From: Thermoleophilia bacterium
Lineage (GTDB): Bacteria > Actinomycetota > Thermoleophilia > Miltoncostaeales > Miltoncostaeaceae
NCBI GenBank assembly: GCA_017882555.1
Contig: JADGPH010000077.1
Span: 1 to 11,055, forward strand
Reading direction: 5' to 3'
DNA: 11,055 nucleotides
Below, one piece after another: positions 6,191 to 11,055 of the stretch (the first letter of the stretch is position 1; the number at the start of each line of letters is the position of its first letter). The position numbers and the translations under genes were made by a program. The notes below the pieces were generated by a model. The model worked only from the letters and a program-made list of their open reading frames with translations, did no database searches and had not been told where the DNA came from.

Positions 6191-7468
6191 GTGAGCATCC
6201 AACTCTCTGACCCGGCAGCGATCGCCGAGCGCTTGACATCGGTGCGTCGGTGTACCGAGCAGATCGTGGCGGGCCTCGGTGACGATGTGCTCGTGTACGC
6301 GCCGCGCCCGTTCGTGAGTCCTCCGGTGTGGGATCTGGGCCACATCGCGGCATACGAGGAACTCTGGGTGTGGTGTCGGGTTGGGGGCGGCGCGACGCTC
6401 TATCCGGAACTCCAGGCCGCCTATGACGCGTTCGAGACACCGCGACCCGTGCGTACGCAGATTCAGATCTTGAATCCCGCCCAAGCGCGGGAATACCTGG
6501 CCGCGACGCGCACGCGCACGCTGGAGGTGCTCCACGGCGCACGTCCGGCCGAGATCGACCCCGGCCTTGTACACGACGGGCTCGTCTTCGATCTCGTGGC
6601 TGCCCACGAGGCCCAGCACGCCGAGTCGATGTTGCAGGAATTCGTCCTGGCCGGAGTGCCGATCACGGGCGTCGGTGCCGCATATGAGCCGCCCGCGGCG
6701 GACGGTCGGTCCGCGACAACCCCGGAACGGATTGAGGTCACCGGCGCGCCGGTGAGCCTCGGAGCGGGTCCACATGGCTTTGCCTATGACTGTGAGCGGC
6801 CGGAGCACACATTCGAGCTGGCCCCGTATGCCATCGCCCGCGATCCGGTGACGTGTGGTCAGTTCGTGGCGTTTGTGGACGATGGCGGCTATGCGCGCCC
6901 CAAGCTGTGGAGTCGCCAGGGCTGGGAGTGGCGATGTCGCGAGGAGGCCACCGCGCCGGCGTACTGGCAACGCGCCGGCGGCGGTCAGTGGTCGACGCGG
7001 GATGTCGCCGGCCCGTGCGCACTCGAGCACGACGCGCCCGTGTGCCATGTCTCCCATTACGAGGCCGAGGCATATGCGTCCTGGGCCGGGGGACGGTTGC
7101 CGACCGAAGCCGAGTGGGAGTGGGCGGCGCGCGGTGCGGTCGCAGACCCCGATCAGGCCAATCTCGGGATCCGGTGTGGGCATCCCGTGACGGTGGGGAC
7201 CTTCCGGGGTGAAAGCGCGATCGGATGTCGTGCGATGCTCGGCGATGTGTGGGAGTGGACCTCGAGCGAGTTCGTGGGCTACCCGGGGTTCAGTGCCTAC
7301 CCGTACCCGGAGTACGCCGAAGTGTTCTTTGATCGCGGGTACCGCGTCTTGCGCGGCGGGTCGTGGGCGACCCAGCCCCACGTCGCGTCGGTCACCTTTC
7401 GCAATTGGGACCTGCCCGAGCGACGGCAGATCTTCTCCGGGCTGCGCCTGGCCTGGGATCGCACCTGA
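6191..7468 (+). CDS. egtB: EgtB, hercynine oxygenase (sulfoxide synthase) of ergothioneine synthesis
   Basis: This non-haem iron enzyme joins hercynine, gamma-glutamylcysteine and oxygen to make gamma-glutamyl-hercynylcysteine sulfoxide in the cytoplasm. The protein has 425 residues. An N-terminal DinB-type helical bundle supplies the iron ligands H51 (DLGHIAAYEE) and the pair H139/H143 (HEAQH). A C-terminal formylglycine-generating-enzyme-like fold follows, with GRLPTEAEWEWAARG (301-315), GDVWEWTSSEF and RVLRGGSW. R85 and R88, plus the W406-D407 and R411 cluster in RNWDLPERRQIFSG, match the residues that bind gamma-glutamylcysteine in mycobacterial EgtB. The substrate is thus probably gamma-glutamylcysteine rather than free cysteine, which agrees with the egtC next door. 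I chose GTG 6191 because the TACGAT box lies just upstream and H51 then falls at the same number as in the mycobacterial enzyme. The longer frame from ATG 6128 would add 21 non-homologous residues. It is first in egtBCD, with 12 nt before egtC. Confidence 0.95.
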   Translation: MSIQLSDPAAIAERLTSVRRCTEQIVAGLGDDVLVYAPRPFVSPPVWDLGHIAAYEELWVWCRVGGGATLYPELQAAYDAFETPRPVRTQIQILNPAQAREYLAATRTRTLEVLHGARPAEIDPGLVHDGLVFDLVAAHEAQHAESMLQEFVLAGVPITGVGAAYEPPAADGRSATTPERIEVTGAPVSLGAGPHGFAYDCERPEHTFELAPYAIARDPVTCGQFVAFVDDGGYARPKLWSRQGWEWRCREEATAPAYWQRAGGGQWSTRDVAGPCALEHDAPVCHVSHYEAEAYASWAGGRLPTEAEWEWAARGAVADPDQANLGIRCGHPVTVGTFRGESAIGCRAMLGDVWEWTSSEFVGYPGFSAYPYPEYAEVFFDRGYRVLRGGSWATQPHVASVTFRNWDLPERRQIFSGLRLAWDRT

Positions 7469-7480
7469 GGCGCGCGGACG

Positions 7481-8236
7481 ATGTGTCGACATCTCGTGTG
7501 GCTGGGCACCCCCCGCCCGATCTCGGATTTCGTGACCACGCCGCCGCATTCCCTGGTCGTCCAGAGCTATGCCGCCCGGGAGCTCCTACGCGGGAGCGTC
7601 TGTGCGGATGGGTTTGGCATTGCTTGGTATCCGGATGACGAGTCCAGGCCCGCCCGCTATCGGCGTGAACTCCCCATTTGGGCCGACCCGGATCTGGAGC
7701 GTTTCGCCAACGTGGTGCGTTCGCACGCGATCATGGCGGCGGTCCGCAACGGTACGCCGGGGATCCCCGGGGGCCTTGCGTGCGTACAACCGTTCGCCCA
7801 TGAGCGGTACCTGTGCTCGCACAACGGCTTCATCACCCGCTTTTCTGCCAACGCGCGTCGATTGCGGGCCGGGCTGCCCGACGATCTGTACGCCGCGCTG
7901 ACTGGCGAGAGTGACTCGGAGACATTCTTCTTGCTCGCCCTGCAGCACATCCGCGATCAGGGCGACCTCGCGGCGGGGGTCGAGGCCGCGACCGCCGCGG
8001 TCATCAGGGCAGCGCCGGGCTCGGCGGTGTGCGCGGTCATCACCGACGGGCATGAGATCGTCGCTGTGCGGATCGCGGATGACCAGCCGTGCGACTCGCT
8101 GTATGTGCGTCGCGACGGCGACGGGATCACCGTTGCCTCAGAACCCCTTGATTCGGCGGGCTCCTGGATCGCCGTCCCGGAGAACTCGGTGACTCGGATG
8201 ACGGCGGACGCACCGCCGCCGGCCGGGGCCCCATGA
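7481..8236 (+). CDS. egtC: EgtC, gamma-glutamyl-hercynylcysteine sulfoxide hydrolase (class II amidotransferase fold)
   Basis: An N-terminal-nucleophile amidohydrolase of 251 residues that removes the glutamyl group from gamma-glutamyl-hercynylcysteine sulfoxide, the step between EgtB and the final lyase. The protein begins MCRH, so Met removal exposes Cys1 as the catalytic nucleophile; this fixes the start at 7481. The class II glutamine-amidotransferase signature follows: DGFGIAWY (43-50), RSHAIMAA (80-87), CVQPFAHERYLCSHNGF (101-117, with the oxyanion-hole HNG) and SDSETFF (144-150). The C-terminus keeps the family's VASEPLD strand and ends in a Pro/Ala tail. A weak Shine-Dalgarno (TGAGG at 7466-7470) overlaps the egtB stop codon. 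The stop codon overlaps the egtD start by 4 bp (ATGA), so the two genes are translationally coupled. In isolation it could be called a generic class II amidotransferase; the context makes EgtC the clear choice. Confidence 0.93.
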   Translation: MCRHLVWLGTPRPISDFVTTPPHSLVVQSYAARELLRGSVCADGFGIAWYPDDESRPARYRRELPIWADPDLERFANVVRSHAIMAAVRNGTPGIPGGLACVQPFAHERYLCSHNGFITRFSANARRLRAGLPDDLYAALTGESDSETFFLLALQHIRDQGDLAAGVEAATAAVIRAAPGSAVCAVITDGHEIVAVRIADDQPCDSLYVRRDGDGITVASEPLDSAGSWIAVPENSVTRMTADAPPPAGAP

Positions 8237-9249
8237 GCGTGTCTGACGAACCGTTCACGCTCGAGGTGCACCTGGATGCGGATGCCGGGCGTGATCGTTT
8301 GGCGCGGGATGTCCGCCGGGGATTGATCGCGCCACCGCGATGGATCCTCCCGAAATATCTGTACGACCCCGTGGGCTGCGCGCTCTATGAGCAGATCACC
8401 GAGCTCGATGAGTACTACCAGGCGCGCACCGAGATGCAGATCTTGGCACGCGCGGTTGATGGCATCATGGCGCGGCATCGACCCACCGAGCTGGTGGAAC
8501 TCGGCTCGGGATCGTCTCGGAAGACGCGCGCGCTCCTTGACGGACTGAATCACGTTGGCTCCTCGCGCCGCTACCTCCCGTTTGACGTCTCCTCGTCGGC
8601 CCTTCACGGGGCCGCACATGCGCTGGCCGTGGACTATCCGGACCTGACGATCCACGCCATCGCCGGTGATTTCGAACATCACTTGGCCTACGTACCCCCG
8701 CGCCATGCGGGCGGAGTCCGCATGGTTGCGTTTCTCGGGGGCACAATCGGCAACATCTCACCCGGGCTGCGGCCGGCGTTTCTGCGCGACGTCGCCGGAC
8801 TGCTGGCGCCCGGTGATGTGTTTCTCATGGGTGTGGATCTCGATACCGATCCCGAGCGCACGCGGCGCGCGTATGACGACGCTGCCGGCGTTACCGCACG
8901 GTTCAATCGGAATCTGCTGGTGATCCTCAACAATGAGCTCGATGCCGATTTTGATCCCGAGAGCTTCGTCCACCGTGCGGTATGGCGTCCGGACAAGCGG
9001 CGGGTCGAGATGCGCCTGCAGGCGTCTCGTGAGATGCGTGTGCGGTTGGGATACCTCGACGCCGAGATCACCATCGCGAACGGGGAGGAGATCCTCACCG
9101 AGATCTGCTGCAAGTTCAACGAACCGGCCCTGCGTGAGATCTACGCACACGTCGGCCTGGACTTGATCGAATGGCACACCGATCCCGAGTCCCGATTCGC
9201 GGTCACCGTGGCCCGCTTGCCCGCTGGCCAGTCTGCCGGCGGTGGTTGA
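8233..9249 (+). CDS. egtD: EgtD, L-histidine N-alpha-methyltransferase
   Basis: This enzyme makes hercynine by three SAM-dependent methylations of histidine, the first step of ergothioneine synthesis. It has 338 residues, slightly more than mycobacterial EgtD (about 320). The SAM-binding loop is ELGSGSSRKTR (89-99). Histidine-binding residues named by correspondence with Mycobacterium smegmatis EgtD are Y61 (EYYQARTE; Y56 there), N174 (GTIGNISP; N166), Y214 (RAYDDAAG; Y206), M260 (M252) and E290 (GEEILTE; E282). M260 and E290 set the preference for histidine, so the substrate should be unchanged. The position of S284, however, is C292 here (TEICCKF instead of TEVSCKF). The gene starts inside the egtC stop (ATGA), implying coupled translation, and is last in the operon. 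A C-terminal GQSAGGG tail looks flexible. Downstream, the small minus-strand gene converges on it with 45 bp between stop codons. Confidence 0.95.
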   Translation: MSVSDEPFTLEVHLDADAGRDRLARDVRRGLIAPPRWILPKYLYDPVGCALYEQITELDEYYQARTEMQILARAVDGIMARHRPTELVELGSGSSRKTRALLDGLNHVGSSRRYLPFDVSSSALHGAAHALAVDYPDLTIHAIAGDFEHHLAYVPPRHAGGVRMVAFLGGTIGNISPGLRPAFLRDVAGLLAPGDVFLMGVDLDTDPERTRRAYDDAAGVTARFNRNLLVILNNELDADFDPESFVHRAVWRPDKRRVEMRLQASREMRVRLGYLDAEITIANGEEILTEICCKFNEPALREIYAHVGLDLIEWHTDPESRFAVTVARLPAGQSAGGG

Positions 9250-9294
9250 CGCGAGACCTCGACGCACCGCGCATCGCCCGCGCGTCCTCCGGAG

Positions 9295-9444
9295 CTATTC
9301 GGTCGTGGCGGGCGGGTCGGCGGGCGGGGCTTCGGACGCCGGGAACAGTTGGGTGCCAAACCACGCGCCGGCAAGCAGGATGGCCGCGACGACCAACCCG
9401 GTGAGAATGACCAGCCCGACGATGATGAGCCCGATGATCAGCAC
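9295..9444 (-). CDS. Small single-span membrane protein, 49 residues
   Basis: Minus strand from GTG at 9444 to TAG at 9295. The product is an almost uninterrupted hydrophobic helix at residues 2-29 (LIIGLIIVGLVILTGLVVAA, then ILLAGAWFG). It is followed by TQLFPASEAPPADPPATTE, a short Pro/Ala-rich acidic tail. The pattern is one membrane span with a roughly 20-residue tail outside the bilayer; the lack of basic residues leaves topology undecided. A TAGAGT box ends 6 nt before the GTG, an exact leaderless promoter layout, which is the main reason to believe this small gene. I do not recognise a family. Possible roles are a membrane-complex subunit or a stress-related small protein, but nothing here tells. 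It converges with egtD and is divergent from mutS2, with 43 bp between the starts. Confidence 0.6.
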   Translation of the reverse strand: MLIIGLIIVGLVILTGLVVAAILLAGAWFGTQLFPASEAPPADPPATTE

Positions 9445-9450
9445 GACGCG

Positions 9451-9456
9451 ACTCTA
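9451..9456 (-). promoter_or_regulatory. -10 box of a leaderless promoter for the small membrane protein
   Basis: The minus strand reads TAGAGT, then 6 nt, then the GTG start at 9444. The match to TANNNT and the spacing are ideal for transcription beginning at the start codon. No -35 consensus is visible. Confidence 0.5.
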
Positions 9457-9476
9457 GCGCGGCACGGGCATGCGCA

Positions 9477-9482
9477 CAGAAT
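9477..9482 (+). promoter_or_regulatory. Weak -10-like box before mutS2
   Basis: CAGAAT lies 5 nt before the ATG at 9488 and differs from TANNNT at the first base. It could drive a leaderless mutS2 transcript from DNA overlapping the divergent small-gene promoter. An in-frame ATG at 9470 is the alternative start and has no similar box. Confidence 0.25.
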
Positions 9483-9487
9483 CGGAA

Positions 9488-11055
9488 ATGGATACCCGGA
9501 GCCTCGAGCTCCTGGAGTTCTCGGTGATCCAGGAGCGCCTGGCGGGCCACGCCAGCTTCGACGGTGGGGCGATGCTGGCTCACTCGATCGTGCCGTCGAG
9601 CGACCCCGCGGTTGTTGCGCACAGACGCGTCGAGACCGAAGAGGCGTACGGGCTCGAAGAGCAGGCGGTCACCGGTCCAGGAGGGGCGTACGATCTTCGT
9701 CCCGAGATCGCCATGGCGGCGCGCGGCGGGGTGCTGGACATCAGCGCGCTCGAGCGACTGGACGCGACGATTGACGTCGCGCTCGAGGTTCGGTTGGCGG
9801 TACTCGCACACGAGGACACCGCGCCGGTGTTGGCCGATCGGCTGGCGGCGGGGATCGTTCCGATGACGCTCAGCAGCGTGGCAACTGCGCTTGACCGCGC
9901 GCTCGATCGCCGCGGCGGGCTGCTGGACACCGCGACGCCGGAGCTAGCCGACCTCCGACGGCGTCTGGTCGTGGCGCGGCGCGAGGCCGGTGACACGCTT
10001 CGACGCCTGGCGGGTCGCTTGGGCGCGCATCTGCAGGAATCGTTCACCACCGAGCGCGGTGGTCGACCCGTGCTCGCGGTCAAAGCCAGTTCGCGGTCTG
10101 CGGTGCCCGGGATCGTCCATGACAGCTCCGCATCGGGAAGCACGCTGTTCATCGAGCCGTTGGAACTAATCGACGCGAACAATCGACTCCGAGAGATTGA
10201 GGCAATGGAAGCCGCAGAGGTCGAGCGCATCGTCGGTGAGCTCTCGGCGCGCGTCGGCACCGCCGCCGACGATCTTGCCTCGGCGACCACCGCGCTCGCG
10301 GCCCATGACCTCGCGCTTGCCTGCGCGCGCCTGTCGCACCAATGGCGCGGATGCGTGGTCGAGGAGGCCGCGGACCCCCGCCTGGAGGGTGCCCGCCACC
10401 CGCTGTTGGATCCGCACAGCGTTGTGCCGATCGATCTCGAGCTCGCCGGGATTCGGGCCCTGGTCATCTCCGGGCCCAACACCGGTGGCAAGACCGTGGC
10501 CCTCAAGACGCTCGGGATCCTGGCGGCATGCGCGCAATGTGGTCTTCGGGTGCCGGCCCGTCAGGCACGACTGCCGGTCTTCGACCAGATCCTCGCCGAT
10601 ATTGGCGATGAGCAGTCGATCGCCCGCAACCTGTCAACGTTTTCGGCGCATGTGCGGCGCCTATCGGAGATCCTCAAGGCCGCGGGGACCCGGTCACTGG
10701 TGCTGCTCGATGAGATCGCTGCCGGTACCGATCCCGACGAGGGAGGCCCGTTGGCTCAAGCCATCCTTGAGCGTTTGGTCGGGGCGGGCGCGCGCGTGCT
10801 GGTCACCACGCACCTGGGATCACTCAAAGAGTGGGCGGTGGGATTCGCCGCCGCCGACAATGCGGCGGTCGCCATCGATCAGCAGACGTTCCGTCCGCGC
10901 TACGCCATCAGGGTCGGCGCGTACGGCGCGTCACATGCCCTCGACATCGCGCAGTCGCTGGGCCTTCCGGACGAAGTCATCGCCGCCGCCCGCCGGGCGA
11001 TGTCGCCCGTGCGACAGCAGTCGGATGCCCTCATCCGGGCGGCGGGAAAGACTCA
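9488..11055 (+). CDS. mutS2: Endonuclease MutS2 (N-terminal two thirds, cut by the window edge)
   Basis: 522 codons are present, with no stop before position 11055; the family is usually about 780 residues. MutS2 proteins are MutS-like ATPases without the mismatch-recognition domain. They have been linked to suppression of recombination in some bacteria and to rescue of collided ribosomes in Bacillus. The N-terminus (LELLEFSVIQERLAGHASF) is the family hallmark. The core helical domain contains FTTERGGRPVLAVK, then GIVHDSSASGSTLFIEP. The ATPase has Walker A GPNTGGKT (329-336), a QSIARNLSTFSAHV segment, and Walker B LVLLDEIAAGTDPDEG (404-419) before VTTHLGSLKEW. All catalytic residues visible are intact. 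The KOW-like and C-terminal Smr nuclease domains would lie beyond the edge. I chose ATG 9488 because it puts the LEF motif at the usual distance; ATG 9470 would add six residues. Confidence 0.95.
   Translation, partial: MDTRSLELLEFSVIQERLAGHASFDGGAMLAHSIVPSSDPAVVAHRRVETEEAYGLEEQAVTGPGGAYDLRPEIAMAARGGVLDISALERLDATIDVALEVRLAVLAHEDTAPVLADRLAAGIVPMTLSSVATALDRALDRRGGLLDTATPELADLRRRLVVARREAGDTLRRLAGRLGAHLQESFTTERGGRPVLAVKASSRSAVPGIVHDSSASGSTLFIEPLELIDANNRLREIEAMEAAEVERIVGELSARVGTAADDLASATTALAAHDLALACARLSHQWRGCVVEEAADPRLEGARHPLLDPHSVVPIDLELAGIRALVISGPNTGGKTVALKTLGILAACAQCGLRVPARQARLPVFDQILADIGDEQSIARNLSTFSAHVRRLSEILKAAGTRSLVLLDEIAAGTDPDEGGPLAQAILERLVGAGARVLVTTHLGSLKEWAVGFAAADNAAVAIDQQTFRPRYAIRVGAYGASHALDIAQSLGLPDEVIAAARRAMSPVRQQSDALIRAAGKT

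Noticed and set aside
4305..6542. 745-codon open frame on the minus strand opposite the helicase and egtB
   Set aside because: It is antisense to two genes with intact family motifs. Its translation is Arg/Pro/His-rich with no recognisable domain, the usual result of high GC at third positions.
6044..7549. 501-codon minus-strand frame opposite egtB
   Set aside because: A shadow of egtB with low-complexity Arg-rich composition and no motif.
9268..9284. CGCGC/GCGCG hairpin between egtD and the small gene as a bidirectional terminator
   Set aside because: Only five pairs with a 7-nt loop and no T-tract on either side; too weak in DNA this GC-rich.
19..9361. Shared GGGTGCCAAA at 19 and at 9352 as a direct repeat
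   Set aside because: Both encode FGTQ on the minus strand in unrelated proteins. A 10-bp match without flanking similarity is expected by chance.
9580..10506. 308-codon minus-strand frame opposite mutS2
   Set aside because: A Ser/Arg/Ala-rich shadow; the plus strand carries the MutS2 core and Walker A.

Overview
High-GC bacterial DNA (roughly two-thirds G+C by eye) with a strong G/C bias at third codon positions. Few genes have a clear Shine-Dalgarno sequence. Several starts instead carry a TANNNT -10 box 6-8 nt upstream of the ATG or GTG, the mark of leaderless transcripts. With an actinobacterial-type egtBCD cluster and a mutS2 gene, this points to an actinobacterium, probably a deep-branching class such as Acidimicrobiia or Thermoleophilia. 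The taxonomic guess is inference, not proof.

Layout. (1) Positions 1-285, minus strand: the middle of a G1 (eqolisin/peptidase A4-like) domain, running off the left edge and apparently lacking its N-terminal half. (2) 328-2028, minus: a DHA2-family (14-TM) MFS drug-efflux-type transporter. (3) 2029-2365: a divergent intergenic region with an imperfect inverted repeat. (4) 2366-4018, plus: a DUF2252 protein with an aminoglycoside-phosphotransferase-like catalytic signature and a long disordered N-terminus. (5) 4123-4308, plus: a 61-residue zinc-ribbon protein with a leaderless-type promoter. (6) 4476-6122, plus: a compact SF2 DEAD/DEAH helicase. (7) 6191-9249, plus: egtB, egtC and egtD. (8) 9295-9444, minus: a 49-residue single-span membrane protein. 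(9) 9488-11055, plus: the first two thirds of mutS2, cut by the right edge.

How the genes work together. The only clear pathway is ergothioneine synthesis. EgtD trimethylates histidine to hercynine, EgtB joins hercynine to gamma-glutamylcysteine with oxygen, and EgtC removes the glutamate. EgtA (gamma-glutamylcysteine supply) and EgtE (final C-S lyase) are not encoded here and must lie elsewhere or be replaced. The helicase just upstream of egtB has no evident link to the pathway; a candidate promoter for egtB lies between them. mutS2 and the small membrane protein are divergent, with only 43 bp between their starts, so their promoters must overlap.

I see no mobile element, tRNA, rRNA or CRISPR array, and no convincing unknown multi-gene system. 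The points most worth a second look are the two small leaderless genes, a Ser-to-Cys change at a substrate-binding position of EgtD, the kinase-like signature in the DUF2252 protein, and the truncated G1 domain.
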